Counted from the first letter of the stretch, positions 1 through 12,700 are shown. The stretch is DNA of 64,000 nt from CAIVPM01 sp964477265 (GCA_964477265.1 CAYZDJ010000002.1:186001-250000), one strand, 5' to 3'. Translations and numbers: made by a program. Notes: generated by a model not told the origin, from the sequence alone.

Positions 1-251
1 ACAATTATTACGAAAATAAATCAGTTGGCTTAGGCGAAAGGTTTTTGGCTGAACTGGAAAAGCGGTACTTAGATTTAATAAAACATCCAACACATTACAG
101 CTTTATAAATGAAGACGAACATTTAATATTCAGGGATATTTTGATTCATCATTTTCCTTATGTTATTGTGTTTGAAATTATAGAAAGCAATGTTGTGGTT
201 TATGCTGTACACAATACATATAAAAACCCAATAAATAAAATCAGGAAATAA
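1..251 (+). CDS. RelE/ParE-type toxin, C-terminal part (5' end outside window)
   Basis: The reading frame is open from base 3, so the gene starts upstream of the window. The visible peptide carries the ParE-like elements: an N-terminal YYENKSVGLGERF segment (residues read from base 6), a helix ELEKRYLDLIKHP, a strand with RDILIHHFPYVIVFEI, and a closing strand VVVYAVHNT. ParE/RelE proteins are small type II toxins that act on gyrase or ribosome-bound mRNA; which target applies here cannot be told from sequence. An antitoxin gene would be expected immediately upstream and is not visible. A TTG at 45 could be called as a start, but family residues continue upstream of it. Confidence 0.75.
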   Translation, partial: NYYENKSVGLGERFLAELEKRYLDLIKHPTHYSFINEDEHLIFRDILIHHFPYVIVFEIIESNVVVYAVHNTYKNPINKIRK

Positions 252-284
252 TTTTACTTTCCTTGCATTATTATGTAAATCAAA

Positions 285-1151
285 ATGGAAGCATACATTT
301 CAGCTATCATATTAGGGTTATGTTTATCATCAATGGCATTGGGAATTTTTATGAGCATGAAAATTTTCAATATACCAGATATTACAACAGATGGTAGCTA
401 TACATTGGGTGCAGTTGTAACATCTGTAATGCTTGCAAACCATATTTCAATATGGTTAATTATACCCTCAGTTTTGTTATGTGGTGCAATAGCTGGCATT
501 TGCACGGCTTTCATTCATACCAAATTTAAAATAGATGCTCTACTGGCTGGAATACTTGTTATGACTGCATTGTATTCTATTAATCTCACTATACTTGGTC
601 GTAGTAATTTGCCTTTAATTGATACAAAAAATATTTTTTCTTCATTAAACATCTTCTCCAACTCAAGTTATAATTCACTGTTTATTGTTGGTGTTGTTAT
701 AGCAATTATTTTAATCGTTAAATCTTATCTTTTAAAAACAGATTTTGGTATTGCAATGAGAGCCACAGGCAACAACAATGCTATGGTTCGTGCATTGGGT
801 GTTAATGATAATAAGATGAAAATTTTTGGCCTTGCCATTTCAAATGCACTTACAGCTTTTGCAGGATTTTTAATTACACAAAACCAGTTTTATGCTGATA
901 TAAATATGGGCATAGGTATTGTAATTACAGGGCTTGGCAGCGTTTTAATTGCTGATGCTTTAAAAAATTTATTCAAAGTAAATTCATTAACTAAACAATT
1001 AATTTTAGTAATTATTGGCAGTATCATTTTTCAATTGGTATTGGCAATAACATTGGCTATAGGCGTTAATCCTAATTTATTAAAATTAACAACAGCTTTG
1101 TTTGTATTGCTTATAGTTGGTATAACGAAATTTAGGTCAATTAGTGATTAG
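285..1151 (+). CDS. ABC transporter permease (LivH-like, COG4120 / TrpXYZ-type)
   Basis: A 288-residue, very hydrophobic protein with about eight membrane segments. It has the branched-chain-amino-acid-permease-like core, including the cytoplasmic stretch FGIAMRATGNNNAMVRALG (about residues 158-176), which contacts the ATPase. With the ATPase at 1582-2331 it would form an importer in the inner membrane. Related systems (TrpXYZ type) take up aromatic amino acids through a COG2984-type binding protein; that third gene is not in the window and may lie elsewhere. The substrate is therefore inferred. The last codons and the stop lie inside a heptamer array (1139-1166), and an unrelated gene separates it from its ATPase. 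Confidence 0.8.
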   Translation: MEAYISAIILGLCLSSMALGIFMSMKIFNIPDITTDGSYTLGAVVTSVMLANHISIWLIIPSVLLCGAIAGICTAFIHTKFKIDALLAGILVMTALYSINLTILGRSNLPLIDTKNIFSSLNIFSNSSYNSLFIVGVVIAIILIVKSYLLKTDFGIAMRATGNNNAMVRALGVNDNKMKIFGLAISNALTAFAGFLITQNQFYADINMGIGIVITGLGSVLIADALKNLFKVNSLTKQLILVIIGSIIFQLVLAITLAIGVNPNLLKLTTALFVLLIVGITKFRSISD

Positions 1152-1166
1152 TAGTTAGCAATTTGG
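1139..1166. repeat. Degenerate heptamer array, left of the four-helix-bundle gene
   Basis: Four phase-locked 7-nt units (AATTAGT, GATTAGT, then AGTTAGC and AATTTGG) covering the last codons and stop of the permease. Its orientation is inverse to the array at 1564-1591; ATTAGTAGTTAG here matches CTAACTACTAAT there. Confidence 0.6.
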
Positions 1167-1187
1167 CGAAATATTAAATACATATGT

Positions 1188-1538
1188 ATGCAAGATAATT
1201 TAATAGTCATAAAAAGCAAGGCGTTTGCAATTCGTATCATTCGCTTATATCAATTTATTACAATTGAAAAGAAAGAATATGTCTTAAGTAAACAACTTTT
1301 GAGAAGTGGAACTAGCATTGGTGCTAATATAAAAGAAAGTATTTATGGACAAAGTAGAGCTGATTTTCATACTAAATTGACGATAGCATTAAAAGAAGCA
1401 AGTGAAACAGAATATTGGTTAGAGTTATTATTTGAAACAGGTTATTTAACAAATGAAGAATTTAATAGCATTATTGCAGATTGTAAAGAAATACTAAAAT
1501 TATTAACCTCTATAACAAAGAAAACTAAAAAGCAATGA
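1188..1538 (+). CDS. Four-helix bundle protein (S23 / 23S rRNA IVS-type)
   Basis: A 116-residue, almost wholly helical protein of the TIGR02436/S23 family. Visible family landmarks are SKQLLRSGTSIGANIKES (about residues 34-51), the FHTKLTIALKEASETEYWLELL segment (about 60-81), and a C-terminal helix with KEILKLLTSI. Members were first noticed in intervening sequences of 23S rRNA genes of spirochaetes and are frequent as single intergenic genes in Bacteroidota; a molecular function is not established. Here it sits between the permease and ATPase genes of one importer and is flanked on both sides by heptamer arrays in inverse orientation, which suggests insertion into the operon. ATG at 1184 is out of frame; ATG 1188 is the start. 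Confidence 0.85.
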   Translation: MQDNLIVIKSKAFAIRIIRLYQFITIEKKEYVLSKQLLRSGTSIGANIKESIYGQSRADFHTKLTIALKEASETEYWLELLFETGYLTNEEFNSIIADCKEILKLLTSITKKTKKQ

Positions 1539-1563
1539 GCGATTTAAAGAATAAATTTATTTA

Positions 1564-1591
1564 CTAATTACTAACTACTAATTGCTAATTA
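1564..1591. repeat. Degenerate heptamer array containing the ATPase start codon
   Basis: Four units: CTAATTA, CTAACTA, then CTAATTG and CTAATTA. The TTG start of the ATPase (1582-1584) is the end of the third unit and its second and third codons are the fourth unit. Confidence 0.65.
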
Positions 1592-2331
1592 TAACCAACA
1601 TATCAAAAACATTTAATAAAGCACAACCCACAGAGGTAAAGGCTTTGAGTAATGTTAGTATTGTTATTAATGCAAATGATTATGTAGTAATCGTGGGTAG
1701 TAACGGCAGTGGAAAATCTACTTTGCTAAATAGCATTGCAGGTAGCTTTTTAGTTGATGAAGGAAAGATAATGATTGATAGTAACGATGTAATAAAACTG
1801 CACGATTATCAACGTGCAAAATATTTATCTCGTGTTTTTCAAAATCCCTTGCAAGGCACTGCACCAGATTTAAGCATAATAGATAACTTTAGATTGGCTG
1901 CCTTGCGAACACAATTAAAGCCTTTATTAATAGGCACTTCAAGCAAATTTGTAAATACTGTTAAAGATAAAATTGCAATGCTTAATATGGGTTTGGAAAA
2001 TAAAATCCATCAACCTGTAGGTACATTAAGTGGTGGGCAAAGGCAGGCATTAACACTTTTAATGAGTGTGATGGATGAAAGTAAAATACTTTTACTTGAT
2101 GAGCCTACAGCTGCACTTGACCCTAAAAGTGCAGCAACAGTAATGCTTACCGCAGATAAGCTTATTAAACAATTAAACCTTACAGCAATACTGGTTACAC
2201 ACAATTTAAAGGAAGCCACAACCTATGGTAATCGCATTATTCAAATGCACCAGGGGCAAATTGTAAAGGACATTAATACCATAGAAAAAAACAAGCTTGC
2301 TGCAACCGATATTTTCGACTGGTTTCAATAA
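1582..2331 (+). CDS. ABC transporter ATP-binding protein (partner of the permease at 285)
   Basis: A 249-residue ABC ATPase of the COG1101 type. Motifs seen: Walker A GSNGSGKST (residues 39-47), signature LSGGQRQ (about 151-157), Walker B ILLLDEP (about 171-177) and the switch histidine in VTHN (about 207-210). It would energise the LivH-like permease. The start is TTG: an in-frame TAA lies directly upstream at 1579-1581, there is no earlier ATG, and the family usually begins with a similar ML-I-hydrophobic strand followed by SKTF. The start codon itself lies in a heptamer array, so the original start may have been altered when the neighbouring gene arrived. A strong terminator follows at 2356. 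Confidence 0.85.
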   Translation: MLIITNISKTFNKAQPTEVKALSNVSIVINANDYVVIVGSNGSGKSTLLNSIAGSFLVDEGKIMIDSNDVIKLHDYQRAKYLSRVFQNPLQGTAPDLSIIDNFRLAALRTQLKPLLIGTSSKFVNTVKDKIAMLNMGLENKIHQPVGTLSGGQRQALTLLMSVMDESKILLLDEPTAALDPKSAATVMLTADKLIKQLNLTAILVTHNLKEATTYGNRIIQMHQGQIVKDINTIEKNKLAATDIFDWFQ

Positions 2332-2651
2332 ATACATACAGCATTTCATGTAAATAAAAAAGGGGCGAATACCCCTTTTTTATTATTACTGCATAGCTCA
2401 TTTTTGCTTCTGGATATTTGTATTTTTCAGGAATTAGCTGTGAATTCTTATATTTGACTATACCGAGCTAAGTTCAATATCTTATTATCGAGTATTCAAT
2501 CAATAATAGGCATTTAGAAAACCGTATAATATTTTTAATTATTATAGTTTCATTACTGCTATAATTAATATATTAGAAGCAGTCTCAAGTATTTTTTAGT
2601 TGAAGTTTGTATTTGCAAACCAGCATAATGTAATTAACCTGTATAACTATT
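2332..2651. other. Intergenic region without a gene
   Basis: It holds the terminator at 2356-2381. Beyond that it is AT-rich with a possible -7 element TATATTTG at 2449-2456 pointing towards the PorP gene (no clear -33) and a short inverted repeat ATTATAG/CTATAAT at 2541-2565. I found no convincing small ORF. Confidence 0.5.
2356..2381 (+). terminator. Rho-independent terminator after the ABC importer
   Basis: A-rich arm and GGGG pair with CCCC and a T run: stem 2356-2365 with 2372-2381, loop CGAATA, followed by T-rich sequence. Confidence 0.85.
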
Positions 2652-3692
2652 ATGAAGCATATAAAACTTGGTTTAATACTGTCCTTTTTCTGTGTAAAGC
2701 TATTTGCACAGGATCCCCACTTTACACAATATTTTGCAGCACCTATGCTCATGAATCCTGCATTTACAGGGTTTTTTAATGGCGATGTAAGGGTTAGTGG
2801 TTGCTACAGAAGCCAGTGGTCAAGCATTCAATATCCATTTGCAACAGGCACGGTTAGTGCAGATGCCAATGCCTTTAAAAGCTATATAAAGGATGGAGAT
2901 ATTATGGGTATTGGCTTTACTGGCTTGTTCGATAAAAGTAATAATGGTGGGCTAAAAACAAATTCACTTTCAGGTTCATTTTCATTTCATAAGCTGCTTG
3001 ATGGGCAAGGCATAAACAGGCTGGGCATTGGTTTAATGGCAACCTACAATACACGATTGCTCGATTATTCAAAGTTTGTATTTGGACAGCAACTGACACC
3101 ACAAGGCTTTGACAATACTTTGCCAACAGGCGAAAAAGTAAATGGCTTTACCACAAACTATATGGATTATTCTGTAGGCTTGCTATACTCTGCCATTACT
3201 GATGTGTCTGGGTTTTATTGTGGTGGCTCTATATATCATTTCAATCAACCAACCGAAAGCTTTAATGGTCCCATTCATCAAATTAAGCCAAGAATAGTTG
3301 GAAACGTGGGTGGCAATTTTAATGTGGCTGAAGCCAACAAAATGTTTTTAAGTGCTGCTTATATGAAAACAGAATACAGCAGCGATTTAATTTTTGGTGC
3401 AGCGTTTAGTAAAGCACTTACGCCAATACCCGAAGAAAATTGTAATTTAATATTAGGCGGTTGGTATAGGTTTAACGATGCAGTATCACCCTATGTTGGG
3501 TTAGAGTATAAAACATTCAGGGGTGGAATAAGCTATGATATAAATGTGTCAAAGCTAAGCACAGCAAGCCTTTTCAGGGGTGGATTTGAAATTACATTAA
3601 GCTATTTGTTTACACAGAACGAAAATGCCAACCAGATAAAGCAAACACTCTGCCCACGTGGCAGCAGCCAGCTAAGGTGGTTTGGATATTAA
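2652..3692 (+). CDS. PorP/SprF family T9SS outer-membrane protein
   Basis: A 346-residue protein with a signal peptide (cleavage likely after LFAQ, residue ~19) followed by the family opening DPHFTQYFAAPMLMNPAFTG. The rest is a series of amphipathic beta strands with G-rich turns, as expected of an outer-membrane barrel. PorP/SprF proteins attach or stabilise large surface proteins with CHU_C-type C-termini that leave through the T9SS; in Flavobacterium johnsoniae SprF serves the adhesin SprB. The giant adhesin gene begins about 40 nt downstream on the same strand, so the two probably form a cognate pair in one operon. Confidence 0.9.
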   Translation: MKHIKLGLILSFFCVKLFAQDPHFTQYFAAPMLMNPAFTGFFNGDVRVSGCYRSQWSSIQYPFATGTVSADANAFKSYIKDGDIMGIGFTGLFDKSNNGGLKTNSLSGSFSFHKLLDGQGINRLGIGLMATYNTRLLDYSKFVFGQQLTPQGFDNTLPTGEKVNGFTTNYMDYSVGLLYSAITDVSGFYCGGSIYHFNQPTESFNGPIHQIKPRIVGNVGGNFNVAEANKMFLSAAYMKTEYSSDLIFGAAFSKALTPIPEENCNLILGGWYRFNDAVSPYVGLEYKTFRGGISYDINVSKLSTASLFRGGFEITLSYLFTQNENANQIKQTLCPRGSSQLRWFGY

Positions 3693-3732
3693 TGAGCATT
3701 GAAGATAAATTTTGAATTTTAAATTATTAATG

Positions 3733-6700
3733 ATGAAGATATTTAAGTTGATGCTGATTGTTGCGTTGTTAAGTTGTTTAGCTAACAATGCATCTGCACA
3801 AACTAAAATTACCATTGCTTTACAAAGTGGGAGTAATGATACTATTTGTAACAATAGTGTCAGTGTAAGCTTTACTTCTACTGTTACTGGTTGTTCTAAT
3901 CCTACCTATCAATGGTATATAAATAATAGCCCTATCAGTGGTCAAAATGGACAAAGCCTGAGTTACAATAATTTTAGTAATGGAGATGTGGTAACTTGTA
4001 GGCAAACCAATGGCACAGCACCTTGTACCTTAGATACTTCAAATGCCATTAAGATTATTGTAAAGCCAAATCAAAGTATAACATTAGCTTCAGCTGCTGG
4101 AACTAATAACCAAACAATTTGTCAGTATAATGCAATAACACCAATTAAATATAATGTTACTGGAGCTACAGGAACAAATATTACAGGATTACCAACTGGT
4201 GTTAGTGGTGTTTATAGCAATGGAGTAGTAACAATTAGTGGTGCCCCTTCAGTTAATGGGACTTTTAATTATCAGGTTACAACTACTGGTAATAATTTAT
4301 GTGGTTCAACTGCACAAGTGAATGGAACAATAACAATAAAGAAAGATGCAGATCCAGCACTAATTCCTGGTAACGTAAATACGCAACAGGTTGTATTCAA
4401 TGGACAAAATTATTTTATCCGTTGTGGAAATTCGTCAAATGCTAATATTCAAATAGCTAATGCTACTACAAACACTGGTAACATTTCTCAATATAAAATT
4501 AATTGGGGAGATGGTAGCAATGATACTACATTCAATATTTTTCCTGCTATATTAATACACAATTATGTCAATGGTTTCTACACACTAACTCTAACAACCA
4601 CAAGTGTTGATAATTGCACCAGCGGCATCAGCTATGGAATTTTTGTTGGTAATTCTCCACAAGGTACTTTAGGAAATCCAGGTAATCTATCTGGCTGTAG
4701 TCCTGTTTCAATTACTTTCCCAATAACCAACACCAATGTAAATGTACCTGGCACAACTTATGAAATTGATTTTGGGGATGGTACCATTTTACATTACACA
4801 CATCCAAATATACCACCATCAATAACTCATATTTATACCGAGAGCAGTTGTGGTAAAACGGCATCTACTGGTCAATCAAATTCTTACTCTGCCTCAATGA
4901 AAGTGGTCAATCCTTGTGATGAAGCACTTTCTACAATTAGCCCTATTAAAATCAGTACATCAGGAACTCCCAAAGTATCTGTACCTAGAAATATATTTTG
5001 TGTAAATGAAAGTGTTCCTATCATCGACAGTTCTAAAAAAGGTGGATTTATAAATGGTCAGAATTGCCAATCAGGATCAAGTGCTTACTGGTCTATAACA
5101 CCTGGCGTACAAGGAGTGGATTGGACAACTACAAGTAATTTAGGTAGTAATGGGGGTTTTCCAAATGATGCAGATAATTGGGCAACGGGTGACAATTTAC
5201 TTAATGTAATTTTTAACACACCAGGAAACTATACAGTTACACTGCATTCAGCTAATGGTTGCAATTCCTCTAATCCTCAAACTGCTGATACAGTAATATG
5301 CATCACGCCAATACCCATAGCTTCTTTCACAACATTAAAAGATACTTTATGTGCTGGCGAGGATTTAACATTTACCAATGCCTCTAATATGCCAAGCTGT
5401 GGTAATAATGTTTATAGTTGGTCAACTTTAGATAGTAATATCAGCGGGTGTGATTTATCTGAACCACCAACTTTTGTTAATAGTACTACTAGTACATCTG
5501 CAAATCCTGTTTTAAATTTTGCTAAACCAGGAAAATATATTGTTAGCCTTATAACATCAATAGGTGGCACAACCTGTAGCTCAACCCCATTTAACAAAAT
5601 CATTATTGTTAAGGATAAACCAAAGGCCGCATTAAGCATAAGCAAAACCAGCCTGTGCCAGGGCGATGTATTGCTACCAACGGTTACAGCAAGTTGTTTT
5701 GCAACAAATGCAACATACAACTGGAGTTTTACAAATGCTACACCTGCAAGTTCAAATACACAAAATCCAGGCACAATAACCTTTAATGGCAATGGTTCAG
5801 GCACTATAAGCGTAAAGGTTTCAAATGTTTGTGGCGACACTACGCCTGTACAAAGTGTTTCCATTAATCCTAAGCCTGTAGTTACTGATACTATGGTTGT
5901 CCAATTATCTCAATGTGGTGCAACAGATGGAAGCATAACATTAAAAGGGTTGGTAAGTGGTACAAGCTACAAAATTACTTACGATAAAAACAACGTCCCA
6001 CAAACACCTATTAATAAAGTTGCTGATGTAAATGGGTATCTTATAATAAATAATTTATCGGCTGGTGTTTATTCAAATATTGTTATCAACCTTTTAGGTT
6101 GCCTGTCAGATACTCTTAATCCATTAACAATTGCAGATCCAATAAAGCCAGAAACACCAATGCTTACAGGCAATACACCTATTTGCAGTGGTGGCACTTT
6201 AAACCTTGGCTTTAGCAATACATATGCAGGAACTGTAAACTATAACTGGACTGGTCCAAATGGTTTTACCAATACAACAAGTGCAACGCCATCAATAAGT
6301 AATATAACTATAGCAGGAGATGGCACATATTCGTTAACAGTTACTATTAATAACTGTACCTCCTTGCCTGGAACAAAAGCAATTGCTGTTAATCAAACGC
6401 CATCAGCACCATCAACAAGCCCTCTTGTATATTGCCAGAATGCAATTGGCATTCCCCTTACTCCAAATGGAAATAATTTTATTTGGTATAATAACGCAAC
6501 ACTTACTAATGGCAGCACCACAGCACCAACACCATCTACAACAACAGCTGGTACAACTACCTATTATGTTATTGATAGCAACATAACTACAGGCTGTAAA
6601 AGCGGTTCATCAAGTTTGGTGGTTACAGTAAATACAACACCTGTAATAAGTAGTTTAACTTCAAATAATCCTGCACAATGTGCTTCAAATACAGGCAGCA

Positions 6701-9700
6701 TAAGCTTTAATGTTGTGCCTGTAACAGGTAGCTATACTGTAAATTATACAAAAGGTGGTATTAATCAAGCTGCACTTACTAATGTTAGTCCAAGTGGAGG
6801 AGTAATAACAATACCTAATTTAGGTGCAGGCTTGTATGATAATATTAAAGTAACGCTTAATAATTGTCCATCAAATACACTGGGTTCAGTTACATTAAGC
6901 GATCCCACAAAACCAGCAACACCAATACTTTCAGGTAATACACCTATTTGCAGTGGTGGCACTTTAAACCTTGGCTTTAGCAATACATATACAGGAACTA
7001 TAAGCTATAGCTGGAGTGGTCCCAATGGCTTTGTCAATACAACAAGTGCAACACCATCAATAACAAATATTACTACATCAGCAAGTGGCAGTTATAATTT
7101 AACAGTAACTATAAATAGTTGCACAAGTGATGCAGGTACAATACCAGTTCTAGTTAATCAAACGCCATTTGCACCTGCAACAACTCCTGTTATTTATTGT
7201 CAAAATGCAACAGCCACAAAGCTTTCAGCTACTGGCAGCAATTTAATATGGTATAATAATGCAGGATTAGTAAATGGCAGTACCATAGCACCAACGCCAG
7301 TTACAACAACAGTTGGCAGCACAACATATTATCTTATTGACAGCAGTAACGCAGGTTGCAAAAGTGGTTCATCAAGCTTAGCAGTAACTGTAAATGAAAC
7401 GCCTGTTATCAGCAATCCAGTACCTGTAAGCCCACAGCAATGCCAGGCTACAAATGGCTCAATTAGTTTTAATGTTACCCCAGCTACAGGCAATTATAAT
7501 GTTAGTTATCATAAAAATGGAGTGGCACAACCAACGTTTGCTGCCAATATTTCAAATGGTGTTATTGTAATTAATGGTTTAAATGCAGATTCTTACGACA
7601 ACATAAAAGTGACTTTGAATAATTGTCCATCTAATACTTTAGGGCCTGTTGTTTTGAGCGACCCTACAAAACCTGCAACTCCTGTTATTGTTGGTGTTGA
7701 TAGCATTTGCAGTGGCAAAACACTAACCTTAAATCCAGCTTCAATTATTGCCAATGGAATATATACCTGGACAGATCCATTAAATGTTAGTACAACATCA
7801 AATAGTCTGGCAATAAATAATATAGCTACAAAGTATGGAGGAGTTTATAAACTTTATGTTGTAGTAAATTTATGTAAGTCTAATGATACAACATTCTCTG
7901 TTCGAGTGGACTCAACACCAGTAACACCAACGCTTTCAAGCAATACACCAGTTTGTACTGATAGCACAATAAAATTATTTGCAACTACTGTTTATCCAAT
8001 GGCAGTAACATATAATTGGGCAGGTGTTAATGGTTTTACTAGTACAAATCAAAATCCAACTATTTCAACTACAACACTTGCTATGAATGGAGCTTACAAT
8101 GCTTATGTAACAAGTGTTGTGGGTAAATGTCAATCGCAAACAGCAGTAACAAATGTTACAATAAATGAAACACCGCATATTGGTTTTAAAGACAGCACTT
8201 ATCCAAATCAATGTGCGACACCAACAGGTAATATTCGTTTAGATGGATTGAAAGCAAACACAGTTTATTCAATAACATATACAGTTGATGGTAATAATTT
8301 TAACCAAACCCAAACAAGTGATGCAACAGGTATTTTAAAAATTGATACACTGTGGGCTGGAACTTATTCAAATATTTATGTAACGCTCAATGCTTGCCCA
8401 TCAAACCAAATTGGCAGCTATACTTTGTTTGATCCTAATCCTCCTGCAACACCTGTTATTACTGCTGTTGATACTGTTTGCAGTGGTAAAAGTTATATGT
8501 TAAATGTTGCATCACCTATTGCTAATGGTATTTATACCTGGACACATCCAAATGGTTCAACTGCTACTGGAACTTCATATACACTTAGTAATATACACTT
8601 AAATGATAATGGTATTTATAAGCTTTATGTAACATTAAATTTATGTAAATCAAAGGACACCACATTTAATGTAAGAGTTGATTCAACACCTGTTGCACCA
8701 ACACTTTCAAGCAACACGCCTGTTTGTACAGATAGCACTATGAAATTATTTGCAACTACTGTTTATCCAATGGCAGTAATATATGATTGGGCAGGTGTGA
8801 ATGGTTTTGCAAGCACAAATCAAAATCCAACTATCGCAACTGCAACACTTGCTATGAATGGTGCTTACAATGCTTATGTAACAAGTGTTGTGGGCAAATG
8901 CCAATCACAAACAGCAACAACAAATGTTACAATAAATGAAACACCACATATTGGTTTTAAAGACAGCACTTATCCAAATCAATGTGCAACACCAACTGGT
9001 AATATTCGTTTAGATGGGTTGAAAGCAAACACAACTTATTCTATAACATATACAGTTGGTGGCAATAATTTTAACCAAACCCAAACGAGCGATGCAACAG
9101 GTATTTTAAAAATTGATACACTGCGAGCAGGAACTTATTCAAATATTTTTGTAACGCTCAATGCTTGTCCATCAAACCAAATTGGCAGCTATACTTTATT
9201 TGATCCTAACCCTCCTGCAACACCTGTTATTGCTGGTGTTGATAGCATTTGCAGTGGCAAAAACATTGTTCTAAATGCTGCATCGCCAATCGCAAATGCA
9301 ACATTTACATGGACTCATCCAAATGGGTCAACATACACTGGTAATAGTTATGCAATAAATAACACAGGCAAGCCGGATTCCGGATCTTATAAGCTTTATG
9401 TAACGCTGAATTTATGTAAATCAAAAGACACAACATTTAATGTAAGGGTAGATTCAACACCAATAGCACCAACACTTTCAAGCAATACACCAGTTTGTAC
9501 TGATAGCACAATTAACTTACTTGCAACAACAATTTACCCAATGGCAGTAACCTATAGTTGGACTGGTGTAAATGGCTTTACAAGTACACTACAAAACCCA
9601 ACAATAACAAATGCCACACTTACAATGAATGGTAGCTATACTGCTTATGTAACAAGTGTTGTGGGTAAATGCGAATCGCAAACAGCAACAACAAATATTA

Positions 9701-12700
9701 CAGTAAATGAAACTCCAAATGTTGTACAGCTCAATGATACTACATATAAGGATGGTACTAATAGTGGTAATATTGTTTTTACTGGAACAGTTGCCAATAC
9801 TACATTTAACTGGACAAATTCCAATCCTGCCATTGGATTGTCTTCAAGTGGTAGTGGCACTATAAACTTTAATGCAACCAACACCACACCATTTCAAATT
9901 TTTGGGTTGATAACAGTTACTCCTTCAACTCCTTTTTGTACAGGAAAGCCAATGATATTTAAGATTACTGTTAACCCTACACCTACATTAAGCAGTAAAT
10001 TGAAAGACACTATTTGCACAGATAATCTATATACTTATCAGGCGGCAAGCACAACGCCAAATGTTACTTATACATGGAGTAGAAATGTTGTTGCAGGAAT
10101 AAGTAATGCTGCATCTGCAAGTACAGACAGTAGTGGTATGATTAGTGAAACGCTTACCAACACTACAACACAGCCTATTGATGTGACATATAATTTTAAA
10201 TTGTATTCTTTAGGAACAGTAAATACAGTGCCTTTTGTTTTGACAGTAACACCAGATGCAAAAGCCCTTTATACATTTACTACTGATAAGCTTTGTACAC
10301 CAGCTTACATTGACACAAGCAATATTAAGGTTACAGATTTTCCTGATGCTAACGGCAATTATGAGTGGTATGTAAATGGTGGATTAATTGGAACAGGAAT
10401 AAATTTCCCTGGCTATGCTATAACAAATAATGGAGACACAGTTTATATAAAGCTACAAGCCATCAGTAAATTTGGATGTAAGCCAGATACATTTGTACAT
10501 AAGTTTTATACAGTAAAAACACCAATAGTTTCCTTTACAAAATCAAAGGTAAAAGACTGTGGACCCTTAAGTGTAGATTTTACAAATACATCAACACCAT
10601 TAAATGCACCAACATATTTCTGGAATTTTGGTAATGGACAAACTTCTACACAACAATCTCCAACTAATATTGTGTTTATGTCTGACACAAGTTATAACAG
10701 GCATGATACAACTTACTACATAACACTTACTGCCATTACACAATGCGATACAATTAAGTTTGTAGATTCTGTTACTGTATTGCCAAAGCCGCGAGCATTG
10801 TTTCAGCCCAATGCTACTGTAGGTTGCAGCGTATTTAAGTTTGAAGCATTCAATAATTCACTTGGCACACACAATACATACACCTGGGATTTTGATGATA
10901 GTTCTGCATTGGTGATTGATACTGCAAGTGGGTTTTATTATCACAATTTCAGGGTATCGCAAACAGATACTTTTTACGTGAAACTTAAGGCAGAAAATAT
11001 TTGTGGTGCAGATAGCTTTATAGTAAATATTGTTGTATATCCTAACACGATTGTTCCAAAACTTATACTCGATGGAACAAGTAATTTCGCATGCTCACCT
11101 TCCAATATTCGCTTTATAAATAATACGCGTGGTGCAAATAAATTTACAGTAAATTTTGGCGATGGCAGCCTGCCATATATATCAAACAACAACCCAGATA
11201 CCATTTACCATTACTTTACAAATATTGGAAATGATACTGTTACTTTGAAAGCAGAGAATCATTGCACCGATTCTACAGTATCTCTTATTATTACGTTGTA
11301 TCCTAAGCCTGTTGCAGGTTTTGGTGCCATGCCAATACATTATTGCAAAAATCAAAGCGTAAATTTTATTACAACTGCAGATACGACTCTTAATTTTTAT
11401 TGGGACTTTGGCGATGGCACAAATTCAACAGCAATACATCCAAGTCATATATACGCAGACACAGGAACATATACTATAAAGCAAATTGTAAAATCTAATT
11501 TTACGTCAGGTGCCATATGTACAGACACAGCGAAGTTTACTGTTGTAATACACGAGTTGCCAAATGCAGCTTTTACTTCAAACGCTAATTTATTAAACTG
11601 CCAACCATTTTCTTTTTTAGGAACTGTTGTTGGTGGCAGCAACAATACATACAACTGGAAATACTACGACCCTAATAGTATTGATACAGTAAAAGCAGGT
11701 CCTTTTGCTACTCATATTTTTAACGATGTTGGTGTATTTAAGGTAAGATTGGTTGCATTTACTTTTTATGGTTGTAGCGATACAAGTTATGCAAGTGTTA
11801 AAGTTATTGAAACGCCAAAAGCCTTGTTCAGTTTGAGTGATAGCGTTGTGTGTGTGCCAGGAAAAAATATAACAGCCACTAATCATACAACATATAGTGC
11901 AGCAGATGCAATAAATTTTGAATGGTATGTTAATGGAGTATTGAAAGCACAAACAACAAACTTTACTTATAATTATACATTAGCACCAAGTGCCACAGTA
12001 GCTGCAACATATATTGTAAAACTTGTAGCTATTAATTCCTTTGGTTGCAGGGATTCTATTTTAAAAACAGTAATTGTTCAGCCAAAAGCCATTGCAACTT
12101 TCCAGATAAATGCACAACAAGGCTGCACACCATTTAACCTGCAATTCAATAACAGCAGCCAATATGCCAATATTTTTAAATGGTATCTTGATGGTGTTCC
12201 ATTTTCAACTTCAATTAAACCTACACCAATTCAATTAAGTATTCCTAATAAAACATATTTAATAAAATTAGTTGTTGATCATACGCTTGGTTGTGGTGCA
12301 GATAGTACTTTCAACATTTTTATAACTTATCCAAAACCTGTAGCCAACTTCCAAATTCCTGTAGCATCATCCTGCACAGGTGTGCTTAATATAAACTGTT
12401 TTGATAATTCAAGTGTTGTTGGTGGCATTATAAAAAAATGGAACTGGAATTTTGGAGATGGTACTACTGATACTACATCTCACCCAACACACACATACAA
12501 CACAGCAGGTGCATATACTGTGAGCCTGTGGGTGCGTGATGATAAATTTTGCATCTCTGATTTGACAACACAAGTGGTTAAGAATTTTGGTAAACCCAAA
12601 GCAAATTTTAGTGTAGGCAATGTTTGTTTAGGAAGTGATGTAGTGCCTGTAAACCTTTCTGTGCCTGGCTTTGGAAGCACAGCTATTAATAGTTTCTTGT

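Noticed and set aside
1139..1591. Inverse arrays around the four-helix gene read as terminal inverted repeats of an insertion sequence
   Set aside because: There is no transposase and the match is a degenerate 12-nt core of a repeat type common in other spacers, so a standard IS is not supported.
5412..5864. A 150-codon open frame on the minus strand inside the adhesin gene
   Set aside because: It is antisense to a clear Ig/PKD coding region and has the composition of a shadow frame; several others in this gene look alike.
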